Positions 26,949-36,100 of a stretch of 64,000 nucleotides of DNA are shown here, piece by piece. The notes beneath the pieces are model-generated. The model was not told where the DNA came from, did no database searches, and saw only the letters and a list, made by a program, of their open reading frames with translations. Origin of the DNA: an uncultured Eubacteriales bacterium (lineage in GTDB: Bacteria; Bacillota; Clostridia; Peptostreptococcales; Anaerovoracaceae). The stretch lies in NCBI GenBank assembly GCA_900553025.1, contig USBT01000001.1, positions 1-64,000 on the forward strand, given 5' to 3'. Positions within the stretch are counted from its first letter, which is position 1, and each line of letters begins with the position of its first letter. The translations under genes were made by a program, and so were the position numbers.

Positions 26949-28535
26949 ATGACAATATTACTGCTTATTTCAATTGTCTTGCTTATGGCTCTTGTTGCAG
27001 TAAAGTTTTCAGACCGAATTGGATTGCCCTCACTTCTACTATTTATCGTTATGGGGATGATAACGGGTTCTCTTGGTGTAAAATTTGAAAACTATAATTT
27101 AGTTGAAAATTTTGCCACAGTCGCCCTCATGATAATAATGTTTTACGGTGGATTCGGAACAAACTGGAAAATGGCAAAGCCCGCTTTTAGAGAAAGCGCC
27201 TTACTCGCATCGCTTGGTGTAGTCCTAACTGCTGCATTTTGTGGTGTATTTTTTCATTTTGTTTTAAAGCTAAATTTCATTGAAAGCATGCTATTGGCAT
27301 CTGTCATCGCCTCAACCGACTATGCATCGGTTTCGTCTGTTTTGCGCTCCAAAAATCTAAACCTAAAGTACCACACTGCGCCCATGCTGGAGCTTGAATC
27401 AGGCTCAAATGACCCAACTGCATACACGATGACAATCATCTTTATTTCCATTATAAAAGGCGTCGATACCTCCATACCAATCTTAATTTTAACTCAAATT
27501 GTTTTCGGTATCGCAATAGGCTTCATTGCAGGCTTCCTAGTGAAAAAGGTTATTAACTTTTTTAATTTTTCACAGGACGGGCTCTTCACCGTTTTCATTT
27601 TTTCGGTTGTGTGTCTTTCGTTCGCTATCTCAAATCTGCTAGGCGGTAACAGCTATTTGACTGTTTATTTTCTCGGTATTTATCTAGGAAATCAAGAATT
27701 CGTAGGAAAACGAGATATTGTATTCTTCTTTGATGGATTCACAAACCTGATGCAGATAGGCATGTTCTATCTCCTCGGCCTTCTGTCAAACTTTTCAAGT
27801 TTAAAAAGCACAATGCTCCTATCAATTATTGCCGTTGTGTTCCTAACAGTTGTTGCAAGACCGCTCGCGACTTATATTCTGATTAGGCCATTTAAGAGAA
27901 GCTTAGCACAAATTTTCATACTCTCACTTGCAGGTCTTCGTGGTGCCGCTGCGATTGCATTCGCTATAATAGTTGTAAACTCTCATGTGCCACTTGACAC
28001 CGATATCTTTCACATTGTATTCGGTATATGTCTTGTCTCGCAGCTCGTTCAAGGCACAATACTTCCGATATTTTGTAAAAAGCTAAATATGGTCGATGAA
28101 AATGATACGGTTCTCAAAACATTCAATTACTACCAAGACAAATCTGATGTTGGGTTTATAGTTTCAGATATTCCGCCCGCAAGCATACTCTGCGGTAAGA
28201 AAATATTAGAATTGCAGCTAGCCTTTGACTTTATTATCGCCAAAATAATTCGAGACAACAAAACAATTATTCCCCGGGGCGATACGGTTCTTAATGCAGG
28301 CGACACAATTGTCGTCGGAGGCGAATCATACTTTGATCCCGTTGGTCAGGAACTGATGGAATTAAAGATTTCAAGTTCTCATCCTTGGCTTAACAAGAAG
28401 TTATGTGATCTTAAAATCGAAAATGACTCACTGATAATTATGATTCAAAGTAAAGAAGGAAAAATCGTAATACCTACTGGTGAAACAATGATTCGTGAAG
28501 GCGACACGGTAATTGTCCTTAAAGTTAAAGATTAA
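26949..28535 (+). CDS. Potassium/proton antiporter, NhaP2/CvrA type (CPA1) with RCK_C domains
   Basis: A 528-residue cation/proton antiporter. About 12 helices cover residues 1-390 (Na_H_Exchanger domain, with S-T-D-Y-A-S and the L-E-S-G-S-N-D-P-T-A ion-binding segment). Two consecutive TrkA-C-like regulatory domains follow at about 410-460 and 470-528, each ending in a G-D-T-I/V-V-V strand. This arrangement matches the K+/H+ antiporters CvrA/NhaP2. The start has AAGGAGG upstream. It is monocistronic and ends at the strong terminator at 28602-28660. Ion specificity is inferred from family resemblance. Confidence 0.88.
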   Translation: MTILLLISIVLLMALVAVKFSDRIGLPSLLLFIVMGMITGSLGVKFENYNLVENFATVALMIIMFYGGFGTNWKMAKPAFRESALLASLGVVLTAAFCGVFFHFVLKLNFIESMLLASVIASTDYASVSSVLRSKNLNLKYHTAPMLELESGSNDPTAYTMTIIFISIIKGVDTSIPILILTQIVFGIAIGFIAGFLVKKVINFFNFSQDGLFTVFIFSVVCLSFAISNLLGGNSYLTVYFLGIYLGNQEFVGKRDIVFFFDGFTNLMQIGMFYLLGLLSNFSSLKSTMLLSIIAVVFLTVVARPLATYILIRPFKRSLAQIFILSLAGLRGAAAIAFAIIVVNSHVPLDTDIFHIVFGICLVSQLVQGTILPIFCKKLNMVDENDTVLKTFNYYQDKSDVGFIVSDIPPASILCGKKILELQLAFDFIIAKIIRDNKTIIPRGDTVLNAGDTIVVGGESYFDPVGQELMELKISSSHPWLNKKLCDLKIENDSLIIMIQSKEGKIVIPTGETMIREGDTVIVLKVKD

Positions 28536-28601
28536 AATCAGTAGAAAATCGGTTCCAACCGCAAAACAGGTGGTTTGAACGTGGTAAGCCCAGCAAAAAG
28601 A

Positions 28602-28660
28602 AAACCGCATGTAGCGTAATCTTCAAATCTCATCGAAGACCGCACATGCGGTTTGTTTTT
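28602..28660 (+). terminator. Strong, probably bidirectional terminator between convergent genes
   Basis: An 11-bp perfect stem (AAACCGCATGT/ACATGCGGTTT) encloses a second small hairpin (TCTTC/GAAGA) and is followed by TTTTT on the plus strand. Upstream lies an A-rich tract that gives a T-run on the minus strand, so it can serve both the antiporter and the NhaC gene. Confidence 0.85.
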
Positions 28661-28749
28661 CTGTACTAAACAGATACTTTTATTCTTTTAGTAAAATATC
28701 AATAGCCTTATGCTGCCATCTATATATTCACTATCAAAGCCTTATTCAG

Positions 28750-30369
28750 TTATTCAGCTTCTTTTCCGTACATTTTTCTAAGTACTAGCAGAGTTCCTAG
28801 CATCAGCAAGAATGAAACAGGAAGTGCAATTGCAATCGTCTTAACAAATCCAGCAACTATGTATGAAACAAACGATACAGCAGCAACTGTCATTGCGTAA
28901 GGTAACTGAGTATTAACGTGGTTAATATGGTTGCACTGAGCACCTGCAGAAGCCATGATTGTTGTGTCTGAAATTGGTGAGCAGTGGTCACCACAAACAG
29001 CTCCAGCCATACAAGCCGAGATTGAGATGATCATCATCTGAGGATCATTGTTCTCAAATACTGCAACTACGATTGGAATAAGGATACCAAATGTTCCCCA
29101 TGATGTACCTGTTGCAAATCCAAGCAAGCAAGCAATTACAAATATAATCCCTGGTAGGAAGCTCATGAATGAGCCTGCGCTTTGCTCAACAAAGTTAGCA
29201 ACATATGGAGCAGCTCCAAGGCTGTCAGTCATTGCCTTCAAAGACCATGCAAATGTCAGAATCAAGATTGGTGGAACCATTGCTTTGAATCCTTCTGGAA
29301 TACATTCCATGCAATCAGTAAAGCTTAAAACTTTTCTTGAAGTATAGAACAAGATAGCAAGCAATAGTGCTATAACGCTTCCTGAGGAAAGACCTACAGA
29401 AGCGTCAGAGTTCGAGAATGCAACTACGAAGTTCTCGCCCGAGAAGAATCCACCTGTGTAAAGCATTCCACATGCACAAAGGATAATCAAAATGATTACA
29501 GGAAGTACTAGGTCAATCATAGTACCATTACCCTTAATTTCATCATCCTTGGCATCAGCATATGGTCTGTCAGGAGTAGTGTAAAGGTCTCCAGCGATTG
29601 CATTGTCCTCATGCTTTCTCATTGGGCCAAAGTCAAACTTCATAACTGTAAGCATAATCATTGTAAATATTGTGAGTAGTGCATAGTAGTTGTAAGGAAT
29701 TGCTCTAAGGAATACAGTAAATCCATCTTCACCAGGTACAAATCCTGTTACTGCAGCAGCCCAAGATGAAATTGGAGCAATGATACAAACAGGAGCAGCT
29801 GTAGCGTCAATCAAATATGAAAGTTTAGCACGAGAAACCTTGTGTTTATCTGTGATTGGTCTCATAACACTACCTACTGTTAAGCAGTTGAAGTAGTCGT
29901 CAACGAAGATCATTACACCTAGTGCAACTGTGGCAAGCTGAGCACCAAGTCTTGTTTTAATTTTTACTTCTGCCCATCTACCAAAAGCTGCCGAAGCACC
30001 TGTTTTGTTCATTAGTGCAACAACAATGCCTAGTACAACCAAGAATACGAGAATACCTACGTTGTATGTATCTGATAGAACAGAAACAATACCGTCCTGT
30101 AGAACATGGTTTACAGTACCCTCAAAGCTAAAGTTCGAATAGAATAGACCTCCTATTACGATACCTATAAAGAGTGAGCTGTAAACTTCTTTAGTAATAA
30201 GTGCGAGCCCGATAGCTACGATTGGTGGAACAAGTGCCCAGAATGTAGAATACATTGCAGGTTTGTAATCATCTCCACCATCTTCAGCAAATACCATGAG
30301 ATAACTCATGAGTACAATTGCTACTAGGAAAATCGTTCCCAGTGCAATTCGTTTCACTGTGGGTTTCAT
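28750..30369 (-). CDS. NhaC-family Na+/H+ antiporter-like transporter
   Basis: A 539-residue membrane protein with about 12 helices and an extracytoplasmic N-terminal segment after a first hydrophobic helix. The NhaC family region includes G-D-H-C-S-P-I-S-D-T-T-I near residue 450, which is highly conserved. NhaC-like proteins exchange protons or sodium for sodium, malate, lactate or amino acids; substrate cannot be set here. The ATG follows TTAGGAGG, and a promoter lies at 30416-30443. It is one of three NhaC paralogues in the window (also 33043-34488 and 52616-54154). Confidence 0.9.
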   Translation of the reverse strand: MKPTVKRIALGTIFLVAIVLMSYLMVFAEDGGDDYKPAMYSTFWALVPPIVAIGLALITKEVYSSLFIGIVIGGLFYSNFSFEGTVNHVLQDGIVSVLSDTYNVGILVFLVVLGIVVALMNKTGASAAFGRWAEVKIKTRLGAQLATVALGVMIFVDDYFNCLTVGSVMRPITDKHKVSRAKLSYLIDATAAPVCIIAPISSWAAAVTGFVPGEDGFTVFLRAIPYNYYALLTIFTMIMLTVMKFDFGPMRKHEDNAIAGDLYTTPDRPYADAKDDEIKGNGTMIDLVLPVIILIILCACGMLYTGGFFSGENFVVAFSNSDASVGLSSGSVIALLLAILFYTSRKVLSFTDCMECIPEGFKAMVPPILILTFAWSLKAMTDSLGAAPYVANFVEQSAGSFMSFLPGIIFVIACLLGFATGTSWGTFGILIPIVVAVFENNDPQMMIISISACMAGAVCGDHCSPISDTTIMASAGAQCNHINHVNTQLPYAMTVAAVSFVSYIVAGFVKTIAIALPVSFLLMLGTLLVLRKMYGKEAE

Positions 30370-30415
30370 TTCTTTACCTCCTAAAAATAATTGTTAATAA
30401 AAATACTATATCTCT

Positions 30416-30443
30416 ATTTTATTACATAACATTTTTTTGTCAA
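30416..30443 (-). promoter_or_regulatory. Promoter for the NhaC gene at 28750-30369
   Basis: TTGACA, 16 bases and TAAAAT on the minus strand, about 47 bases upstream of the start codon. Confidence 0.65.
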
Positions 30444-30462
30444 TGCTTTAACGAGATAATAT

Positions 30463-30498
30463 AAAAATGGTTAAATATGCATAAAATGTATATTTAAC
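30463..30498 (-). terminator. Rho-independent terminator after the thioesterase gene
   Basis: A 9-bp perfect stem (GTTAAATAT/ATATTTAAC) with an 11-base loop is followed by CATTTTT on the minus strand, about 10 bases after the stop of the 30509-30988 gene. Confidence 0.75.
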
Positions 30499-30508
30499 TA
30501 GATATTGT

Positions 30509-30988
30509 CTACATATCATCCTTTATCCTAACCGCAACCATTCTTGCTTCTGCTTTAATTTCGCAGTCAACTTCCATTTTCATAGAAACTATAATTTTTC
30601 TTTCATCGATTTCGTTGGGCACAGATCTAACCGTAATAACTTTACCCATTGGTACAGGCTTTTTAAAATCAATCTCTAGTCTTGCTGTTATATAGCGAGT
30701 TATAACGGTATCCTTATCAAGCTTAAGTCCCTGGTTTCTATGATTGAACCATGCCGCTGAAGCAGTCCCATGGCAGTCAAATAGCGTCGCTATAAGACCT
30801 CCAAATAGGTTCGCAGGCACTCCTCCGCTGTATTTTTCATCTGGCAAAAATTGTGAAATGCATTCACTGCCGTCCTCACTTGGATAAGTATGCAAGTGTA
30901 ACCCGTCTTTGTTCTTAGCACCACATCCCCAGCAATGCTGGAACCTATCGCCATAGGTTTCTTGGATGGGTATTTTGTTGCAACTCAT
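30509..30988 (-). CDS. PaaI-type hotdog thioesterase family protein
   Basis: A 159-residue hotdog-fold protein. The segment around P-A-N-L-F-G-G-L-I-A-T-L-F-D-C-H-G-T corresponds to the helix and catalytic loop of PaaI/YiiD-type acyl-CoA thioesterases. An unusual N-terminal part contains C-W-G-C-G-A-K-N-K-D-G-L-H-L, seen in some members of the family. It would hydrolyse acyl-CoA esters in the cytoplasm; the chain length is unknown. It is monocistronic, starts at ATG after AAAAGGAG and ends at a good terminator. It lies downstream of the OrtAB operon but is separated from it by a terminator. Confidence 0.82.
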   Translation of the reverse strand: MSCNKIPIQETYGDRFQHCWGCGAKNKDGLHLHTYPSEDGSECISQFLPDEKYSGGVPANLFGGLIATLFDCHGTASAAWFNHRNQGLKLDKDTVITRYITARLEIDFKKPVPMGKVITVRSVPNEIDERKIIVSMKMEVDCEIKAEARMVAVRIKDDM

Positions 30989-31126
30989 GTCAAACTCCTT
31001 TTCTAAAAATTAAAATCATGATATTTTTCCCTTTTCTGTACTATTTTACCATTTTTTTCGACTAAGTGGAGCAAAATTAGAAAATCACATTGTTGGGGCA
31101 ATAACGGAAAACCTAACGCAAATTAC

Positions 31127-31164
31127 AAAAAGGTCCCTCCGCAACAAATTAGCCACGAGGAACC
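31127..31164 (-). terminator. Rho-independent terminator after ortB
   Basis: On the minus strand GGTTCCTC pairs with GAGGGACC (8 bp, one G-U), followed by five T, about 95 bases after the ortB stop. It ends the nhaC-ortA-ortB transcript. Confidence 0.75.
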
Positions 31165-31259
31165 TGTATGATTATTTTGTTCTGTTTTATTTAGTCTTAT
31201 AAAGATTAAGCAATCGTATAATTGCTATGCTCACTATTACAAATCAAAAGCGTGAAATC

Positions 31260-32681
31260 TTATAAAACCTTTATTCCAACATTTTTCAATTCATTTACTA
31301 CGAAATCTCTGTCTTCTCTTATTTCTTCCATGATAAATTTTATATCTTCCGCTGAAGCAGCTTCTAGATTTTTAAATTTACCGCAGTTCTTAACATATGA
31401 CTTCTTAAATCTAGTTATATCTACCTCCCTTGCTTTGCAAAGGCTTGGGTCTTTAGGAAAAACAATGCTCTTTCCAGGAACATCATCGTCAGGGTCACCA
31501 AAGACAACTTCAACTCCGTTTTGTTTTGCAAAAGTTAGCTGTGGCATAGGATGTTTTCCTGCACCTGTATATTCAGTTTCATTAACAACCAAAATCTGGT
31601 CTTCATCCATTTCCTGAGCTACAGCAAAAGCGGCTGCTAATGCTGTGTTTCCTGCTGGTCCTCTCTCATAACCTTCCAAAATAGCCAACGCCTGCGTTAT
31701 GAAAAATACTTCTCCCTGTTTAACAGTTACCATTCTATCCATATACCTTAATACCCTTGCGGCATTTCTTGGACAATCGGATCTGTCAGGCCATGATATA
31801 AATGGGAAACTGAATCCAGTATGACCTGTAGTGCATGATTTTTTGTTAAAATCATGGTTCGAAGCCATGTGCAATCCATGTAAGTCAATAGATGCACCTA
31901 TTATCTGAGTATCAACAGCTCCAAACAACTTTAACCCTCTAGCCGTTCCAGTTAAATTTCCACCGCCAGCATCTGTGCACAATACTGCATCCGGATTTTT
32001 CCCAAATCTGTTTTTGCATTCTTCGCCTATTTCATAGCCCAAGGTTTCAACTCCTGCAATACCAAATGGAGTATATAGCGAAGCATTGAAATAACCGGTA
32101 TCTTCGAGTAAGCTCAGGTGTGTAGTAAACAATTCAGGTCCTACAGTAAGCTGCACAACTTCAGCACCATATGCTTCACAAATTCTTTGTTTTTCAAGAA
32201 TTTCAGGCTGTCCAATCTTATCATCGTCATAGCATTCCTGAACGATGATGCATTTTAACCCATGCATTGCTGCCTGAGCCGCAACAGCTGCTCCGTAATT
32301 TCCCGAAGTCGCAGCAATAACACCTTTATATCCCAGTTTCTTTGCATGATGAACTGCAATAGATGCTCTTCTCGCTTTGAAACTCCCTGATGCATTAGCT
32401 GCCTCATCTTTTACCAAGATACGAGCGCCTTTCCCCTTATGAGCATATTTTCGAGCTAATTTGGTTAAGTTTCGAAGTTCAATAATGGGAGTATTGCCAA
32501 CACCATGTTCCAATTGAATTTTTCTCATCTCTTCAATTGAATATCCAACCTTTTTCATCATTCCTTCATAATCAAAGCCAATGCCTTCCTTTTCAAATTG
32601 GTCATAATCAATTTGCATTGCATTTTTCATGATTTCGTTTTTTCTGGAATTTATCCCTGCATATGATTTATCCAATGACAT
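31260..32681 (-). CDS. ortB: 2-amino-4-oxopentanoate thiolase, beta (PLP) subunit
   Basis: A 473-residue PLP-dependent fold-II enzyme. The cofactor lysine is in A-S-G-S-F-K-A-R-R, and a glycine-rich phosphate-binding loop follows as A-T-S-G-N-Y-G-A. Together with OrtA it cleaves 2-amino-4-oxopentanoate with CoA to acetyl-CoA and D-alanine, the last step of oxidative ornithine degradation in clostridia. I chose the ATG with GGGGAGG upstream; it overlaps the 3' end of ortA by 14 bases, as expected for coupled subunits. The other ornithine-pathway genes (ord, oraSE, orr) are not in the window. The operon is headed by an NhaC gene and a sigma-54 promoter. Confidence 0.92.
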   Translation of the reverse strand: MSLDKSYAGINSRKNEIMKNAMQIDYDQFEKEGIGFDYEGMMKKVGYSIEEMRKIQLEHGVGNTPIIELRNLTKLARKYAHKGKGARILVKDEAANASGSFKARRASIAVHHAKKLGYKGVIAATSGNYGAAVAAQAAMHGLKCIIVQECYDDDKIGQPEILEKQRICEAYGAEVVQLTVGPELFTTHLSLLEDTGYFNASLYTPFGIAGVETLGYEIGEECKNRFGKNPDAVLCTDAGGGNLTGTARGLKLFGAVDTQIIGASIDLHGLHMASNHDFNKKSCTTGHTGFSFPFISWPDRSDCPRNAARVLRYMDRMVTVKQGEVFFITQALAILEGYERGPAGNTALAAAFAVAQEMDEDQILVVNETEYTGAGKHPMPQLTFAKQNGVEVVFGDPDDDVPGKSIVFPKDPSLCKAREVDITRFKKSYVKNCGKFKNLEAASAEDIKFIMEEIREDRDFVVNELKNVGIKVL

Positions 32682-32985
32682 CGTTATCCTCCCCAAACAT
32701 TATATCCTTAAGCTGCAATTCAATTTTTAAAAGTTCAGGCTGAAATTCACCGTAATCATGTACATAACGAGGATTTATATCTACTAGCCGTCCCTCTGTA
32801 CACCTTCCAGTTACGGTTTTAATTTTAATGATATCACCAGAACTCCCGTCTTCTAGTGCTATACCTTTCACCCACATTTTAAGATCACATTTCTGTGTAT
32901 CTTCTGGGACCTGTGGTGCTCTTTCACCAGCTTTCAAAACAACTTCTTCGACTTGAACCCAGTCGCCTTTTTTTGCATTTTTCAT
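32668..32985 (-). CDS. ortA: 2-amino-4-oxopentanoate thiolase, alpha subunit
   Basis: A 105-residue protein matching OrtA. It begins M-K-N-A-K-K-G-D-W-V-Q-V and contains G-E-R-A-P-Q-V-P-E-D-T and the N-P-R-Y-V-H-D-Y-G segment that typify the family. It is the small subunit required for the AKP thiolase activity of OrtB. The start has AAAGGAG upstream, 57 bases after the nhaC gene, and the end overlaps ortB. Identification rests on the combination of the conserved sequence and the adjacent PLP subunit. Confidence 0.92.
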   Translation of the reverse strand: MKNAKKGDWVQVEEVVLKAGERAPQVPEDTQKCDLKMWVKGIALEDGSSGDIIKIKTVTGRCTEGRLVDINPRYVHDYGEFQPELLKIELQLKDIMFGEDNDVIG

Positions 32986-33042
32986 GTTTAAGTGCTCCTT
33001 TCTATATACTACTTTGGAAAATTATGTTATAAGAGCAAAGCC

Positions 33043-34488
33043 CTATTCATGAACATATTCAGCTCTCATTTCAGGACTAAGCTGATCCATCAAATCGTTC
33101 CTTCCTATCTTAAGCACTATTGATGCACACATTACGATAAACATTGCAAAGCAGTAAAGAACCATAGGTGTTACTTCAATACCAGTTAAAGGGGCGCCAG
33201 AGTCTTTTGCAAAACTTAGAGTATATATCATCGCTGGTGACCATGGCAGACAATATGCCAAGGTATTGGATTGTGCATCCATCAAGTTAGCCATTCTGTA
33301 AGGTGAAATACCATGTTGTTTTCCTAGAGGCTTAGCAAAAGATGCACCCACTGCCAAGATAGCCGGAGCATTCAGACCCATAATACCAGATAGAACAATT
33401 ACCATTAGGGAAACCACCCATTCTGCACCTGTTGCAGTTCTGGCAATCTTACCAAGTGCATCCAAAATCATAATGTCACCTTTGCCTCGTCTCATTATAT
33501 TGATTGAACCAAATAACAATAGGCAAAGAACTATTACTTGAATCATGCTTGCAACACCATCATACAGAACTCCTCCTACAGTCCTATCAAGCCCTTCACC
33601 TGCGACTGATATTACTGCCGGCACTTCTGAATTTGAATCCATGTGGATAAAATCAATTAGTCCAGCAGGAATAGCAAAAGCAAATCCTATCACAATACCT
33701 ACGGTTGTAGCTACAATAATATCGCCTGTTTTGATTGCTATATATATTGTTATTGCAACAGGTATAAGCATTATCAATGTCCAAGGATTATATGCTGCAT
33801 TTTCTGCAACTCCACTGGCATCTAAGCCCTTTATCATACTTACAATAATAAATGCAGGTATAGCAATCAAAGATGCAACTATACAATATTTAACTCTAGA
33901 TTTTACCACTCCCGGAACATCTACTCCCTGTGTTGTTGCAGAGCAAATAGTTGTATCTGAAATTGGTGCGAGGTTGTCACCAAAAGCAGCGCCAGATATA
34001 ATAGCACCAGCAAGAAGCGGATGATTACAACCCAAAGCTACACCAGCAGGATATAAAACTCCCATTCCGGCAGCAATAGTTCCAAATCCAGTACCAGATG
34101 CTGTAGCAAATAGTGCAGATGCAGCAAATGTGATAATAAGAAACGGCGTAGGTCCTACTCCAAAGCCAGCTGCCACACCAGCAATACCTGATGCCAAACC
34201 TGAAACTCTAAGAACACGTGAGAAAGCCCCTGCAAATATCCAGCATACAATCGGCACAAGGCAATCTTTACTAGCCATACCTTCAATAATTACTTCAGAA
34301 TAATACTTTTTGTCTTTTGCGAAAAAGAACGGAATTACCAAAGCCACAAATGCAGGCACCCATAATGCACCATCAGAAATTGATGACCAAACAAATGTGG
34401 TAGTAATAATTGTAATTATAAAAATTACAAATGGCAGTAGGGAAACTTTTCTGCCCCCATAAAATTCCAACATTTTTTTCTCTTCCAT
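33043..34488 (-). CDS. NhaC-family transporter of the ortAB operon
   Basis: A 481-residue, roughly 12-helix NhaC-type transporter with the conserved G-D-N-L-A-P-I-S-D-T-T-I segment near residue 165-180. It is the first gene of the operon, with GGAGG 5 bases before the ATG and a near-consensus sigma-54 promoter 63-78 bases upstream. In known ornithine-degrading clostridia an NhaC-type gene is also found with the ort genes. Its place here suggests exchange of an amino acid or of Na+ linked to AKP or ornithine metabolism rather than general pH control; that is inference. Confidence 0.9.
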   Translation of the reverse strand: MEEKKMLEFYGGRKVSLLPFVIFIITIITTTFVWSSISDGALWVPAFVALVIPFFFAKDKKYYSEVIIEGMASKDCLVPIVCWIFAGAFSRVLRVSGLASGIAGVAAGFGVGPTPFLIITFAASALFATASGTGFGTIAAGMGVLYPAGVALGCNHPLLAGAIISGAAFGDNLAPISDTTICSATTQGVDVPGVVKSRVKYCIVASLIAIPAFIIVSMIKGLDASGVAENAAYNPWTLIMLIPVAITIYIAIKTGDIIVATTVGIVIGFAFAIPAGLIDFIHMDSNSEVPAVISVAGEGLDRTVGGVLYDGVASMIQVIVLCLLLFGSINIMRRGKGDIMILDALGKIARTATGAEWVVSLMVIVLSGIMGLNAPAILAVGASFAKPLGKQHGISPYRMANLMDAQSNTLAYCLPWSPAMIYTLSFAKDSGAPLTGIEVTPMVLYCFAMFIVMCASIVLKIGRNDLMDQLSPEMRAEYVHE

Positions 34489-34550
34489 AATTTCCTCCTA
34501 ACTTTTTAAAATTTGATAAATAAAATTTAATATAGTTTGATTTATATGCA

Positions 34551-34566
34551 AGCAAGTTACATGCCA
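34551..34566 (-). promoter_or_regulatory. Sigma-54 (-24/-12) promoter of nhaC-ortA-ortB
   Basis: On the minus strand the site reads TGGCATGTAACTTGCT. The consensus is TGGCAC-N5-TTGC(A/T), and the invariant GG and GC are 12 bases apart as required. It lies 63 bases upstream of the nhaC start, which allows a leader of about 50 bases. The gene next upstream encodes a sigma-54 activator, supporting the call. Confidence 0.85.
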
Positions 34567-34660
34567 AAAGACGTGTAAATATTTGCTCATTTTTCCCCTT
34601 GGATTTTCAATACATATATTTATGTCCATCTATACATTTAAGTAATCTTTTAAAATTAAC

Positions 34661-34707
34661 AAAAAAATGCTAGGCAATATATTTCTATTATGAAATATAT
34701 TGCCTAG
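34661..34707 (-). terminator. Terminator after the response regulator gene, 16-bp perfect stem
   Basis: CTAGGCAATATATTTC pairs perfectly with its inverted copy across a 6-base loop. On the minus strand it is followed by CATTTTTTT, 24 bases after the regulator stop. It also lies about 100-140 bases upstream of the sigma-54 promoter, the distance of an activator site. Confidence 0.8.
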
Positions 34708-34730
34708 TACTAGCATTCCTATCACAAGCT

Positions 34731-36086
34731 TTAGTTAATCTTAATATTCAATTCCTTCATTTTGTTAAACAACTGTCTTCTGCTTAACTCCATAATATCA
34801 GCTGCCTTTGTAATATTTCCATATTCTTTATCCAAAACTCCTATTATGTAATTTCTTTCCCATTTACGTTTCGCATCTCTATATGGCTCGACTACCCCCA
34901 TATCTTCAATCTCATTCAGATATCCAACACCTTTTTTGTCATCCATGTGTAAAATCCCATCTTTTGGTGCTAATATAACCATCCGTTCAATCATATTCTT
35001 AAGTTCACGAACATTCCCTGGATAATTATAATTAAGCAAAAATTGCCATGTGTCTTCACTTATACCACATATGCACTTCCCAGTTTTTGCAACATACCTT
35101 CTTGTAAAATAGTTTACAAATGTTGGAATATCTTCACGCCTTTCCCTGAGGGGCGGAATATCAATTTCAAAAGTATTTATTCTGTACATCAGATCTCCTC
35201 TAAAGTAGCCTTCTTTCACCATATCACTGAGAGGCTTATTTGTAGCACTTATGACTCTAAAGTTGACATCTATAGATACATTTGAGCCAACTCGCTCAAT
35301 CTGATGGTTTTCTAATACTCTAAGCAGCTTTCCCTGCATATCTGTGCTCATATCGCCTATTTCATCCAAAAATATCGTTCCCATATTACCCTTTTCCAGC
35401 TTACCCTTGTGGCTTTCATTTGCGCCAGTAAAAGCTCCCTTTTCATGACCAAAGAGTTCAGATTCAATTAGGCTAGCAGGTATCGATTGACAATTTATGG
35501 GAACGAAAGCTTCATTTTTACGACCGCTCAACTCATGTATTCGATTTGCCATAATTTCTTTTCCAGTTCCGCTCTCTCCAGTAATCAAAACATTAGCATC
35601 CGAATCTGCAAGTTTTTCAACAAGTGCCCAAATTTTTGCCATCTTAGGATTCTTACTGCTAACGACAAAATTCATCTTTGAGGCTTCTATTGACTTCCAT
35701 TTCCTAATCTCCATCGATTTTGCAGCTCTTTCAACCTCTTCTTGTAGTTCTTTAGGATTATGACTTTTAATAAAATATCCGAAGGCTCCCGTTTTTATGG
35801 TTTCAACCGCAGTTTCAATACTACCGTAACCAGTTACCATGATCACCTCTATTTCATCCGCATATTCTTTCTTAACTATTTTGAGAAGATCAATTCCACT
35901 CATTCCATCCATCATCATGTCTGTAACGATAATAGGAAAGAATTTTCTATCTAGCAATTTCAATGCATCTTCTGCGGATTTTACTTTTTCGGTACTATAT
36001 CCAAGTGCCTCAAAGAATATGCTCAAGGTATCTCTATAATCCGCTTCATCATCAACAATCAATATATTAACAGACTCATTCCTCAT
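34731..36086 (-). CDS. NtrC-type sigma-54-dependent response regulator
   Basis: A 451-residue response regulator. The receiver domain (about 1-125) has the acidic pair D13-D14 and the phosphoacceptor D56 in V-T-D-M-M-M-D. The AAA+ domain (about 150-380) has the Walker A G-E-S-G-T-G-K-E and the sigma-54-contact loop G-A-F-T-G-A. A Fis-type helix-turn-helix occupies the last 40 residues (I-M-E-L-S-R-R-Q-L-F-N-K-M). It follows the sensor kinase gene by 14 bases and is transcribed towards the nhaC-ortAB operon, which has a sigma-54 promoter. That operon is the likely target. Confidence 0.93.
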   Translation of the reverse strand: MRNESVNILIVDDEADYRDTLSIFFEALGYSTEKVKSAEDALKLLDRKFFPIIVTDMMMDGMSGIDLLKIVKKEYADEIEVIMVTGYGSIETAVETIKTGAFGYFIKSHNPKELQEEVERAAKSMEIRKWKSIEASKMNFVVSSKNPKMAKIWALVEKLADSDANVLITGESGTGKEIMANRIHELSGRKNEAFVPINCQSIPASLIESELFGHEKGAFTGANESHKGKLEKGNMGTIFLDEIGDMSTDMQGKLLRVLENHQIERVGSNVSIDVNFRVISATNKPLSDMVKEGYFRGDLMYRINTFEIDIPPLRERREDIPTFVNYFTRRYVAKTGKCICGISEDTWQFLLNYNYPGNVRELKNMIERMVILAPKDGILHMDDKKGVGYLNEIEDMGVVEPYRDAKRKWERNYIIGVLDKEYGNITKAADIMELSRRQLFNKMKELNIKIN

Positions 36087-36100
36087 ATTATTATCAACTC

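Noticed and set aside
30509..30988. Thioesterase as part of the ortAB operon
   Set aside because: A good terminator (31127-31164) separates it from ortB.
33545..34024. 159-codon plus-strand frame
   Set aside because: It is the reverse of the NhaC transporter gene; its alternating hydrophobic pattern comes from the sense protein.
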